42,830 nucleotides of DNA, from positions 1 through 42,830 of the forward strand of contig JAKAPZ010000006.1 of the NCBI GenBank assembly GCA_021822985.1, given 5' to 3'. Below the pieces are notes generated by a model. That model searched no databases and was not told the DNA's origin. It worked only from the letters and a program-made list of their open reading frames with translations. A program made the translations under genes and the position numbers. Source of the stretch: Thermoplasmata archaeon. Lineage in GTDB: Archaea; Thermoplasmatota; Thermoplasmata; Thermoplasmatales; Thermoplasmataceae. Positions 7,857 to 16,562 of the stretch are shown here, piece by piece (the stretch's first letter is position 1; the number at the start of each line of letters is the position of its first letter).

Positions 7857-8309
7857 TTATATTTTTTCAACTATACTTATGTTCAGAAGAGATTCTAATT
7901 TTCTTGCCGTCTTGATGTCAGGTTTGATGCTTCCCCTCTCTATGGCAGAAATAACTGTACGTTTCTCTTTTATCTTATCTGCCATCTCATCCTGCGATAT
8001 TCCTATCTTCGCTCTTGCTGATTTTATTAGATCGCTGAATTCTGGAACAATTTCGAGATTTTCAATGTCAGAATCCTTCTTTTTTCGGAAACTTTTGGGA
8101 TGATTACCCCCGCTAATTTTCTGCACAGGCTTGATCTGGTGTATGAATACTGGTGGTGTTGATTTCTGTGGCGGAGAAGTGCTCTGCACCCTCATATTTT
8201 CTATTGGAATCCCGAATTTCTCGCATTTTGGACATACAGACATTACGGCGCTGTCAATCTTCACCTTTTTCAGCCTCTCGCTTTTTTGTCCACATAATTC
8301 GCATTCCAT
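7857..8309 (-). CDS. Archaeal MBF1-like regulator (zinc ribbon plus HTH)
   Basis: The protein has an N-terminal zinc ribbon with two CxxC knuckles (CELC at residues 3-6 and CPKC near 28) and a flexible middle. A C-terminal Cro/C1-type helix-turn-helix follows (about 90-148), including GISQDEMADKIKEKRTVIS and IERGSIKPD. This is the layout of archaeal multiprotein bridging factor 1, which links regulators to TBP. I chose the ATG at 8309, giving 150 residues. It follows GAGGT with eight bases of spacing, and the longer reading needs a TTG nine bases upstream. It sits alone between the oxidase operon and an M50 protease. Function beyond general transcription or translation association is not known from sequence. 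Confidence 0.85.
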   Translation of the reverse strand: MECELCGQKSERLKKVKIDSAVMSVCPKCEKFGIPIENMRVQSTSPPQKSTPPVFIHQIKPVQKISGGNHPKSFRKKKDSDIENLEIVPEFSDLIKSARAKIGISQDEMADKIKEKRTVISAIERGSIKPDIKTARKLESLLNISIVEKI

Positions 8310-8354
8310 ATAAACCAACCTCAGATCACAATATTGGTTAATTAGTATTTGCGT

Positions 8355-8969
8355 TCAGAAAAATCCCCTGTCAAGAACTATCAACAGCACTATGGCAAAT
8401 ACGAACATAAGCAGGTAAATAGAGGTATCCCACTTGAATACCTTATATCCATCCAGAGGTGGAATTGGAAGCAGATTGAAGAAAGCGAGTGCTATATTCA
8501 CCGAGCCTGCAATTGTCAGAACCAGTCCTGCAGTCCCTCCAACAACGGTGCTAATTGAGAAAAAGCTTAACCCTAAAATCATGTTGGTGATTGGCCCTGC
8601 TGCGGATATTTTGCCATAGAGTTCAGGATTTGTCACATTATAAACTTCTGTTGCTCCGGGAGCTGCAAATATGAAGCCGAGGAATGAAGTGATAAGTGCA
8701 AACAGGACACCAAAGGGCCACATCCTGAATCTTGCCTGGAATCCATATCGTATGGCCATCTGCCTGTGTGCAAGTTCATGAAGTGCAAAGGCGCTGACAC
8801 CTGAAAGCATTCCCGCAGGAAGATAGAACAGCAGAAAATTTGGACCGTATAGCTGATTTGTATATGCGGAAAGCGCAATTGAAAAAGCTAATCCTATGAT
8901 CAGGCTTGCTATTGTGAAGTCTTCGAGTTCACTTGAATTTCTTGTCCTTCCAAAGTTCAATATCTCCAT
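8355..8969 (-). CDS. Site-2-type (M50) membrane metalloprotease
   Basis: This 204-residue integral membrane protein carries HELAH at residues 64-68 (zinc-binding HExxH) in a hydrophobic helix. Near the C-terminus it has NLLPIPPLDGYKVF, the NxxPxxxLDG element that gives the third zinc ligand in M50 proteases. Five to six helices fit a minimal S2P core without PDZ or CBS domains. Such enzymes cut transmembrane segments, often to release regulators. The gene overlaps the end of the 1220-residue repeat gene by 13 bases and so is probably co-translated with it. Its substrate is unknown. Confidence 0.88.
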   Translation of the reverse strand: MEILNFGRTRNSSELEDFTIASLIIGLAFSIALSAYTNQLYGPNFLLFYLPAGMLSGVSAFALHELAHRQMAIRYGFQARFRMWPFGVLFALITSFLGFIFAAPGATEVYNVTNPELYGKISAAGPITNMILGLSFFSISTVVGGTAGLVLTIAGSVNIALAFFNLLPIPPLDGYKVFKWDTSIYLLMFVFAIVLLIVLDRGFF

Positions 8970-11900
8970 CCTGGCCCCCGGTTAACCTGCTTGATCTCTC
9001 TTGCCTTGGCATATACCCTGTATGCCTTTCCTATACCGATATCAAGCATTATACTATAAATCATTGGGTTTTCCGGTAGGTTTTCTATTATGCATCTGTT
9101 TGCGAGATCCACAATTTCTTTGGTATCGACTGTCAACTTCTCCTTCTGGTATTTCGCAAGATCCCTGATGTAATAGTACATGGCCACTGAAAGCCTCACA
9201 TCCTTGAAATTGGTTGCAAAGAAGAGATGAGACATGTCTATTTCCTCTATCCTGCTTATTCCCAATTTCCTGTTAATTATCTTAAGAAGCTCATAAGATG
9301 CCCTTTCAAGGTACTCCATTTGATAAACGTGCGTGTCTGGGGGTGTGGACAGAAATTCCATTATGTCATCCACCATTATCGGATCAGTTTTTGTAGTGCT
9401 TATGATCTCTCCTTTATCCATTCTTCTTCCCAAACTGTAACTTCTCTTCAAAACCATTCCCGCATAATTTAATATTTTGTCCATGTACATACTTTTCTTG
9501 AGGAGAGAACTGAGTTTTTCATATTCGTCTCCCTTAATTAAGGAACCCTGAGTCTTTGCAAGCAAGTTATCCGCATATGTGAAATATCCCCTTTCAATCA
9601 GTGAATATACGATAATACCTGCAGAAACTTCGTCGACAAGGTTCGGATGAGCCTGATAATGCTTCAGTATAACATCATACAGCCTTGATTTCTCAAGTTC
9701 AATGCAGGCTTCATGAAATACCTTTCTCTTATCCTTTACTGCTTTTCTTGAACTGAAGAATTTTGTGAGATATTCATTCAATTCCTCTATTTTGCCCATA
9801 TCTGGAAGAATCCTTACCATAAGTGATATGACTTCAGGGCTGTCCTTGGTTTCCCGGAATATTTTCCTCAGCACCTGTATTGCTATATCCACTTGCCTGT
9901 CTCCAAAAAGTTTTTCCACTATAGTAATACCAGGATTCTGTACAGGTTGGGCCATTATTTTCTCAATTGCATTTTCCCGAAGTATCTTGTTTGACCAGTA
10001 CCTGTCAACAACAATGAATAATGCATCCCTGTCTTCCTCGTTCTTCAGGTTAAGCTTCTTCATTATTTTTGAAATTTCCTGGACATTCTCGGTTGCAGCG
10101 TAAAGATTGATCATGTATGGTGTTCTGTTCGATAATTTTCCAATAAGCTCCTGGGCAGCATCATACTTTGAATCTCCTATAAATGCTTCAATCAGACCAG
10201 GTATGTCTTCAGGTTTCCTTCCCTGGCTTACAGCCTTTTCATAATAATAAATTGCAGATGGAAAATCTCTTTTTGAGAGATAAAAATCGCCGAATATGAG
10301 TGAGGTGTCCAGATCTATATTTTTCCCTTCTGCATTCTTGATCAGGATCTCCATTTCTGACATCCTGTTGCCCTGTTTCAGATCTCTTGCATAATTCAGA
10401 ATATCCTGAGCTTTCATTCCTTCATTGGCGATTATTTTCTGGTCTATTCCGATAGCACCCTCAATATCATTGTCCCTGATCTTGATTTCTCTCATCAGTC
10501 TCATTGCGATTATATTTTCTATACCGGAATAATCAAGAAGATCCAGCAGGTTTGCTGTAACATCCATGTCTTTGTTTGAAACAAATATGCTTTCGACTGA
10601 TGTAAAATCAAAATCTTCAAGACTGCTCAGCTTTGAAATTTCTTCAATGATCTTCAGAGCCTCCGATGCAGTTGTATTTCTGTTTATCTGGAGATATGCT
10701 GCAAGAAATGGGGTGGCCCTGATTTTTTCAATAGCTTTTTCAATGCTGTACCTGGAATTGGTAATATTTCCCGCATGTTTTTCATATAATGACCGGTAAT
10801 AGAGCAGATAAGGGTCAACATCTGATTCCATACTGGAAAGCATTTTACCAGCTTCTGCAAATTCACCAGATTTGATTTTTGCTTTCAGAACCGGATAATT
10901 GAACTGTTTCCAGTCCTTTTCAGGATTCTTTTTTACAATTTGACCCAGAATTTCAGTGACTGTTGGACTCGTCTCTATGGCCGTACTCTGTTTCATCTCC
11001 TCCTTTTTTCCAAACAGATAGAGAATTGTACGGCCGTTCTGATCACTCATTTTCTCCTTTACGTACTTGACATCAGGAACAGTGAGAGTGTCGGTGTACA
11101 GAATGTCCCTTACTACACTCATAAAAGGATCTGTGTTTTTCATATTTGCAAACTTCTGCAACTGGGAAAATGACGTTTCATCCCTTGCAGTTTCGAGAAT
11201 TATAACTGCAATTTCAGAATCCATGCTTCCCGATGGAATCCTTCCCAGTATTTGCCCTGCCTTCTCAAAAACCTTCATCCTCAGCATAGATTCCAGAACC
11301 TTCTTAAGCGTCTCCGGTTCACTGTCGAATCTCTCCCCGGCGGACGAATCGTACAGCATCGCAATCTTCTGGAACATGCCCTTCCTGTGTAGTTCAGCAA
11401 TATATGTACTTATGAACTGCATATCAAGCGGGTTTTCCAATAGATATCTGTCCGATTTCTCCACAAATGAATCAATATTTCCCTTTCCTTTTTCTATCAG
11501 GGAGGAAAGCTTTAGCATCTCTGAGTCGGACATTGCACTTCCCCGAAGTTCCTGCATCAGTTTTTCTGCATCATCAATTCTCCTGCCCTTTACGAGGAAT
11601 TTGACGGCCATTACTATGAGTTGCTGATGCCTTTCAATGAACTGCCTGTTGCTGTCTATTACAGAAATGGCAACTGCATAATTGTTCACGTTCTCTGCAG
11701 ACCTGAAGAACATTCCCATGCTCTCTGCATTTTTCTCCAATATCGTGTGCCTGTCAAGAAAAAGTTCTACGACCTCTTCGTCTCTTCCAAGCTCAAAAAG
11801 CAATTTTATCTTCAGTTCGAGGCATATTTCATGTCCCGGCCTTTCATTGAGGGCCCTGATTGCAAGATTCAGGGATTCTTCAAAAAGGCCTACTTTTTCA

Positions 11901-12619
11901 AACAGAATGGCAAGCCTTACTCTGTCCTCCAGATCTTCCACCAGATCAATATCCATTGCTTTCAGGTGGCTTTTCAGTGAAGGTGTATCATTATTGCCTG
12001 CAAGTGCCTCCAGATAGGCAATCTTGTATTCAAGGTTGTTATCCACTGCAGAAATTGCCTTTAGAAATTCCATTGTTTCCCTGGTTGCATTTTTCTTTTT
12101 CAGGTTTTCTATTATTATATCTGTGATAAGCTTGGACGCATTTTCTGAATATTTCAGATATGCAGTCTCGTTATATATTCCATTAAGGGAGAGGAACATA
12201 GCAATAAAGTCCCATTGTGAGGTTGTTCTCCCCATTTCCAGAACGTTCTCAACTACCTGCGGAATATTTGCTATAATTGATTTTCCTTTGAGAAATTTCA
12301 TTATCTCTGCGGAATCTCCACCCATAACAAGTGATTTTGTGTAAAATATCTGGAAAGTCCTGTTTTCCATATCAACTCTGTAAAAATTCCTGATTGTAGT
12401 CGAATCATGAATATCCTGTTTTTCCCACATATCCCTGACCACAACTTCAAGCTGGGAAGAGAGATTTTTATCTATGGAATATGATTCAGGAAGGTGTTCT
12501 AAAGAAGAAATGATCTCTTCTGTGATCTTTCTCCGGGTCTCCTTTGATCTTGAGGAAAGATATCGGTCTATGTTGTGTTTCAGTGTACTGTCAATGTTAT
12601 CTTCTCCGGGGAGAGCCAT
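8957..12619 (-). CDS. Giant helical-repeat (TPR-like) cytoplasmic protein
   Basis: This is a 1220-residue protein without signal peptide or membrane helices, built almost entirely of amphipathic helix pairs. TPR-like units are clear at about 225-290 (LAILFEKVGLFEESLNLAIR, then LLFELGRDEEVVELFL) and about 765-830 (FGDFYLSKRDFPSAIYYYEK). Intervening units are more diverged. No enzymatic motif is visible, so it is probably a scaffold. The family is unknown to me. The start ATG at 12619 follows GGGGAGAGCC. It is divergent from the gamma-CA-like gene and overlaps the downstream M50 protease gene. Coupling of a large scaffold to an intramembrane protease is notable but unexplained. Confidence 0.8.
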   Translation of the reverse strand: MALPGEDNIDSTLKHNIDRYLSSRSKETRRKITEEIISSLEHLPESYSIDKNLSSQLEVVVRDMWEKQDIHDSTTIRNFYRVDMENRTFQIFYTKSLVMGGDSAEIMKFLKGKSIIANIPQVVENVLEMGRTTSQWDFIAMFLSLNGIYNETAYLKYSENASKLITDIIIENLKKKNATRETMEFLKAISAVDNNLEYKIAYLEALAGNNDTPSLKSHLKAMDIDLVEDLEDRVRLAILFEKVGLFEESLNLAIRALNERPGHEICLELKIKLLFELGRDEEVVELFLDRHTILEKNAESMGMFFRSAENVNNYAVAISVIDSNRQFIERHQQLIVMAVKFLVKGRRIDDAEKLMQELRGSAMSDSEMLKLSSLIEKGKGNIDSFVEKSDRYLLENPLDMQFISTYIAELHRKGMFQKIAMLYDSSAGERFDSEPETLKKVLESMLRMKVFEKAGQILGRIPSGSMDSEIAVIILETARDETSFSQLQKFANMKNTDPFMSVVRDILYTDTLTVPDVKYVKEKMSDQNGRTILYLFGKKEEMKQSTAIETSPTVTEILGQIVKKNPEKDWKQFNYPVLKAKIKSGEFAEAGKMLSSMESDVDPYLLYYRSLYEKHAGNITNSRYSIEKAIEKIRATPFLAAYLQINRNTTASEALKIIEEISKLSSLEDFDFTSVESIFVSNKDMDVTANLLDLLDYSGIENIIAMRLMREIKIRDNDIEGAIGIDQKIIANEGMKAQDILNYARDLKQGNRMSEMEILIKNAEGKNIDLDTSLIFGDFYLSKRDFPSAIYYYEKAVSQGRKPEDIPGLIEAFIGDSKYDAAQELIGKLSNRTPYMINLYAATENVQEISKIMKKLNLKNEEDRDALFIVVDRYWSNKILRENAIEKIMAQPVQNPGITIVEKLFGDRQVDIAIQVLRKIFRETKDSPEVISLMVRILPDMGKIEELNEYLTKFFSSRKAVKDKRKVFHEACIELEKSRLYDVILKHYQAHPNLVDEVSAGIIVYSLIERGYFTYADNLLAKTQGSLIKGDEYEKLSSLLKKSMYMDKILNYAGMVLKRSYSLGRRMDKGEIISTTKTDPIMVDDIMEFLSTPPDTHVYQMEYLERASYELLKIINRKLGISRIEEIDMSHLFFATNFKDVRLSVAMYYYIRDLAKYQKEKLTVDTKEIVDLANRCIIENLPENPMIYSIMLDIGIGKAYRVYAKAREIKQVNRGPGWRY

Positions 12620-12724
12620 GAAATAGGATTGTTAAATCAATATATAACTTTAGGACATGGTTTTCGCGGTATTATCTAAGCACAGATCGTGTGTACAGTT
12701 ATTTTTTTATGGATCAAACAATAC

Positions 12725-13207
12725 ATGCTCATGCCTTTGAAAACAGGAAAAAAATGCTTTATTTCTCCACTGGCATCCCTTAGGGGAAATATTGAAACGG
12801 GAGACGAATGCTCTATTTTTGATTTTGCCAGCATCAGATCCGAGTCTGAACTGATCAGCATTGATTCATTCAGCAACGTGCAGGATAATGTTTCCATGCA
12901 TGTAGATGAGGGTTATCCCATAAGAATTGGTAAATATGTATCCATAGGGCATAATGCAGTGATCCACGGTGCAACGATTGAGGATGATTGCATAATTGGA
13001 ATGGGTGCAGTGGTAATGAATGGAGCAAGGATAGGTTCAGGTAGCATTGTGGCAGCTGGAGCAGTTGTATTGCAGAATTCTGTGATTCCAGAATTGAGCC
13101 TTGTTATGGGCGTACCGGGAAAAATCAGGAAAAACAGTCCGGAATTTCGCACTATAGCTCACTTAAATGCACTGGAATACCTGAAAATTAAAGAGATATA
13201 TATGTAG
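12725..13207 (+). CDS. Gamma-carbonic-anhydrase-like hexapeptide-repeat protein
   Basis: This is a left-handed beta-helix protein of 160 residues. Hexapeptide repeats run from about residue 12 to 130. The three zinc histidines of gamma-class carbonic anhydrases are in place: MH after DNVS, then the two in GHNAVIHGATIEDDC. The usual IGMGAVVMNGA turn and GVPGKIRK end are also present. Relatives include Cam, CaiE and many uncharacterised acyltransferase-like proteins, so CO2 hydration is possible but not proven. I chose ATG 12725 (12731 is also possible). A TATA-like TTATTTTTTTATGG at about 12699-12712 lies about 25 bases upstream, arguing for a leaderless mRNA and against the GTG at 12689. Confidence 0.83.
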   Translation: MLMPLKTGKKCFISPLASLRGNIETGDECSIFDFASIRSESELISIDSFSNVQDNVSMHVDEGYPIRIGKYVSIGHNAVIHGATIEDDCIIGMGAVVMNGARIGSGSIVAAGAVVLQNSVIPELSLVMGVPGKIRKNSPEFRTIAHLNALEYLKIKEIYM

Positions 13208-13297
13208 CAGGGTATAGGGCTTTCATTGAGCGGCTCGCTTTTCCAAACTCAATATTAATAAATAAGCTATTCATATGGATCAAAAACGTGATTTCCA

Positions 13298-13735
13298 ATG
13301 GCGAAGATGCATACTAGGAAAAAAGGAAAATCAGGGTCAAGAAACTCATTCTATGGCGAGAAGCACAACTGGATACAGATGAGCCAGAGCGAGGTAGAAG
13401 AGGCAGTGGTTCAGATGAGAAAAGACGGGCTTACAGCATCGATAATAGGCATAAAATTGAGGGATCTCTATGGTGTTCCTAAACTCAAATATATCAACAA
13501 GAAGAAGATAGGCGATGTCCTCTCTGAGAATAATGTTGCACCAGAAGTGCCCGAAGATCTCCTTGCACTTATTACGAAATACAAGAGAGTCTCAAAACAC
13601 ATGAACCTCAACAAAAAGGATATCAGCAATGACAGGAGAAGAAGTCTCGTAATGGCTAAAATGTTGAGACTTGTAAGGTACTACAAGAGAACAGGCCGTC
13701 TTGCAAAAAGCTGGGAACTCAACAAAGTATTGTGA
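13298..13735 (+). CDS. rps15: 30S ribosomal protein S15 (uS15), archaeal type
   Basis: This 145-residue protein is the archaeal/eukaryotic long form of uS15. It has a basic N-terminal extension (MAKMHTRKKGKSGS) and the rRNA-binding helical core, including LRDLYGVPKLKYINKKKIGDVL, SKHMNLNKKDISNDRRRSL and the C-terminal VRYYKRTGRL. It binds 16S rRNA in the platform of the small subunit. A TATA-like AATATTAATAAATAAG lies at about 13249-13264. Its stop overlaps the GTG start of the DHH phosphoesterase gene, so the two are translationally coupled. Confidence 0.97.
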   Translation: MAKMHTRKKGKSGSRNSFYGEKHNWIQMSQSEVEEAVVQMRKDGLTASIIGIKLRDLYGVPKLKYINKKKIGDVLSENNVAPEVPEDLLALITKYKRVSKHMNLNKKDISNDRRRSLVMAKMLRLVRYYKRTGRLAKSWELNKVL

Positions 13736-15090
13736 GTATACCAATGCTTGACAAAATACTCAATAAAGATTTTATAGCTTCTCTTGACAAAGCAAGAGAA
13801 TTTTTTATTAAATTTGACTATTTCAGGATTCTGGCGCATTATGATGGTGATGGCACAAGTTCGGCCATTATCCTCACAAATGCCATGCTCAGGGCGGGAA
13901 AGAAATTCCATCTGGGATTCGTAAAAGATCTGTCAAAGGAAGGAATGATCAAGAGATTTGAGGAAGAAAAGAATCTTCCCACTATATTCGTGGACTGCGG
14001 TTCTGATCAGGCAAAATATTTTGACGGGAAGGAAAACAACATACTTGTCCTTGATCACCACCTGTATTCAGATAATGGGAATGGTGTCCTTAACATAAAT
14101 GCAAGAGACTATGGCATAGATGGTACAAAGGAAGCCTGCGGGGCCACAATGGCATTCATTTTTGCTGTAGCTGTGAACCCAGAAAATTCAGATCTTTTGC
14201 CATTCATGATTACAGGGGCCATGGCAGACAAACAGGACATGGGAGGATTTACAGGAGTTAACAGGGGCCTCATCGAGACATATGGAAAGAATATCGAAAA
14301 AAAGCATGTGCTAAATATTCACGGGGAGACACTGATAGATTCCATTGTGTACTCCATAGATCCATTTATCAATGGCCTCACAGGATCAAGAGAAGGTGCT
14401 GAAACACTTCTCGCTGAATTGAAACTTGATGGAACGAGAAAGCCTGAGTCTCTTACAAAGGATGAAAAACTTCTTCTCGGTAAACATCTTTCATACAGGC
14501 TGATGATTCAGGGGTGCCAGAGTGAAGCAATGTCATACCTTGAAAGAGATGAGTTGATATTTTCCAATGGTTTCACATCATCTGAGCTTTCAGAAATTAT
14601 AGATGCAAATGCGAAAAATGGTGACAATTCAATCCCGGTAGAATATTTCATTGGCAACACATCTCTCAAGGAAATGATGATACAAAACAGAAAAATATAC
14701 GAAACAAAACTGATAGATTACATTACCAGATCATACAAATCCATGGAAAAAAGCAAGAATATCCAGTTTTTCTATGCACCGGGCTCCGAAATGGCAGGCG
14801 CAATTTCCGGCACTTTGATGCTCTATCTTGCAGATCAAACAAAACCAGTCATAGGGTTCAATGCAGGGGATAAAATTACTCTCGTATCCGGTAGGGGTAC
14901 CAGAAAGATGGTTGAAATGGGACTCAACCTATCCCAGGTGATGAAAGAATGCGCAGCAAAGGTAGAGGGGAACGGCGGAGGTCATGATATTGCTGCAGGA
15001 GGCAATATTCCACGTGGCAGGGAAAAACAGTTTGTTGAGCTTGTGGACGAAATGGTCGGGATTCAGCTCAAAAACATGAAAAGACGTTAA
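13732..15090 (+). CDS. DHH-family phosphoesterase, RecJ/GAN-like
   Basis: This is a 452-residue single-strand nuclease-type protein. The N-terminal DHH domain shows HYDGDGTSS (Asp38 and Asp40), FVDCGSD (Asp88), LDHH (108-110) and GAMADKQD. The C-terminal DHHA1 domain carries GNGGGHDIAAGG around 413-424. Archaeal proteins of this type include GAN, the GINS-associated RecJ-like nuclease of the replication complex. A role in replication or repair is therefore likely, though RNA-directed activity is also known in relatives. The GTG at 13732 overlaps the S15 stop (GTGA). The next gene, an RNase H-fold protein, begins five bases after this stop. Confidence 0.9.
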   Translation: MSIPMLDKILNKDFIASLDKAREFFIKFDYFRILAHYDGDGTSSAIILTNAMLRAGKKFHLGFVKDLSKEGMIKRFEEEKNLPTIFVDCGSDQAKYFDGKENNILVLDHHLYSDNGNGVLNINARDYGIDGTKEACGATMAFIFAVAVNPENSDLLPFMITGAMADKQDMGGFTGVNRGLIETYGKNIEKKHVLNIHGETLIDSIVYSIDPFINGLTGSREGAETLLAELKLDGTRKPESLTKDEKLLLGKHLSYRLMIQGCQSEAMSYLERDELIFSNGFTSSELSEIIDANAKNGDNSIPVEYFIGNTSLKEMMIQNRKIYETKLIDYITRSYKSMEKSKNIQFFYAPGSEMAGAISGTLMLYLADQTKPVIGFNAGDKITLVSGRGTRKMVEMGLNLSQVMKECAAKVEGNGGGHDIAAGGNIPRGREKQFVELVDEMVGIQLKNMKRR

Positions 15091-15095
15091 ATACA

Positions 15096-15758
15096 ATGTC
15101 CTATTATTCATATAGAATGGGTAAACTTGGAATATATACAAAGAACCCAAGATTTTACTATGGCGTGATCCGCGCTCTCAGGGATTTTGGAATTAATTTT
15201 ATCTCTATTGAAAACGTTTCTGAAGATCTGAAAAATGTCGATGTAGTATTGAGTTCAGGTGGAGACATGAGAATATCTGAAAAACAGATATTTCAAGATG
15301 ATCCTGTCAGGGCGGTGCGAAGGAGTTTTTCGTTCTTCATGGGAAGTGAAAAATTTCATACCATTTATATTGGAATAGATCCTGGGCCGAAACCGGGAAT
15401 TGCAGTCACATCAAATAATGTTGTGCTGGAGGCCTTTGAGCTCTTCGATATAAGTCGAATCGGAAGCATGGTTGAAACATTAATTGCAGATTATGGGGCA
15501 GAATACTGTTCCTTCAGGGTAGGAAATGGAGACAAGCCCAATAGGCAGTACATCTTGAAGCAGATTTCACCACTTGGTCTCAATATAGAAATAATCAATG
15601 AAACTGGCACCAGTTTTCCACATAAAACACATGACAATGCCCTTTCAGCTGCAAGAATTGCAAATATAGAAATATTCTTAAAAAATGGGCCTTCATTGAC
15701 GGTAAAGAAAAGGAGAGAACTCATAGAAGAGGAGTTCCGCACTTTAAATAATATTTAA
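15096..15758 (+). CDS. RNase H/RuvC-fold protein of unknown function
   Basis: This 220-residue protein has an N-terminal region of about 85 residues (alpha/beta, no recognised motif) and then an RNase H-like domain. Asp95 in YIGIDPGPKPGIAV is the typical first-strand acidic residue of RuvC/YqgF-type nucleases. Glu169 follows a later strand (EIINETG), and HDNALSAARIA (His179, Asp180) matches the C-terminal catalytic helix of RuvC-like enzymes. It could be a nuclease or an inactive binder. It directly follows the DHH phosphoesterase in an operon with S15, which suggests a nucleic-acid role. An internal ATG at 15117 (MGKLGIYTK) may be the true start, since neither site has a clear Shine-Dalgarno. 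Confidence 0.75.
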   Translation: MSYYSYRMGKLGIYTKNPRFYYGVIRALRDFGINFISIENVSEDLKNVDVVLSSGGDMRISEKQIFQDDPVRAVRRSFSFFMGSEKFHTIYIGIDPGPKPGIAVTSNNVVLEAFELFDISRIGSMVETLIADYGAEYCSFRVGNGDKPNRQYILKQISPLGLNIEIINETGTSFPHKTHDNALSAARIANIEIFLKNGPSLTVKKRRELIEEEFRTLNNI

Positions 15759-16562
15759 TTAAGATTTTTGTTGCTTCTTTTTCCTGTTGTATCTCCATTT
15801 GGGCTGGCCAGTTGCTGTTTTTCTTTTTCCTGAGGCAAGCACCAGAAATGCCATGAACACAACAACACCACCTGCAATGTAATAGATCCAGTCATAATTT
15901 GGTGGACTTCCATAATAAAAAGTGCTCACGTAGGACGACTTTACACCAGTGAATAGAGTACCGTTCACGATTTTTACCTGAAGAGTATTAACTCCGTTAT
16001 TCAAAAGGCTTGAGGACTCAGTAACCGTTATATCTCTGCTTTGACCTGGTCCAAGTGAAATTACTTTTGTTGAGATGAGAGCACCGTTGAGAATGAATTG
16101 AACTGACATATTGCTATATGTAGTAGATTCCGTGTTTGTGATGTATGCGTTGAGCGTTATAGGTTCATAAACCGGAATTGCAAAATTTATTGTTTTGCTG
16201 ACAATGACAGAACCATATGTCGCAGTCGCATAAATTGTGACATAGATAGATTGATTCGCTGCGTCAGGTGCTGTGATGTTGAACTCGAAGAACCCACTCT
16301 TTGAAATACCGTGTGAATTTCCCCCCGTGGTAAGACCTATGTCATATTCAGAAGCTACATAAACAGTTGCAGTATAGTTAGTAAAGCCCGCTGATTCATT
16401 AAAGAAAATCTGAAATCTTTCAGTTTTGTATACGTTTGATGGGTGAGATACACTAACATTAAAAGAGCCGTTTGCAGCATGAGAAGGCTCTGCAAATGCA
16501 AGAGGTATTGACATAACCATAATAGATATACAAAATGCTACAAGTGAAATTTTGTGGTTCAT
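15759..16562 (-). CDS. Secreted/anchored surface protein coupled to AglB
   Basis: The 267-residue product has a signal peptide (residues 1-24, ending PLAFA). Two beta-rich extracytoplasmic segments follow: about 30-130, and a CARDB-like domain at about 130-215 with SVQFILNGALISTKVISLGPGQSRDI. One C-terminal membrane helix (about 225-245) and a strongly basic tail ending NRKKKQQKS complete it. Several N-x-S/T sequons are present. Its ATG overlaps the aglB stop (ATGA), so it is made together with the oligosaccharyltransferase. It could be an accessory subunit or a glycoprotein substrate. It ends directly against the convergent RNase H-fold gene. No named family is recognised. Confidence 0.75.
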   Translation of the reverse strand: MNHKISLVAFCISIMVMSIPLAFAEPSHAANGSFNVSVSHPSNVYKTERFQIFFNESAGFTNYTATVYVASEYDIGLTTGGNSHGISKSGFFEFNITAPDAANQSIYVTIYATATYGSVIVSKTINFAIPVYEPITLNAYITNTESTTYSNMSVQFILNGALISTKVISLGPGQSRDITVTESSSLLNNGVNTLQVKIVNGTLFTGVKSSYVSTFYYGSPPNYDWIYYIAGGVVVFMAFLVLASGKRKTATGQPKWRYNRKKKQQKS

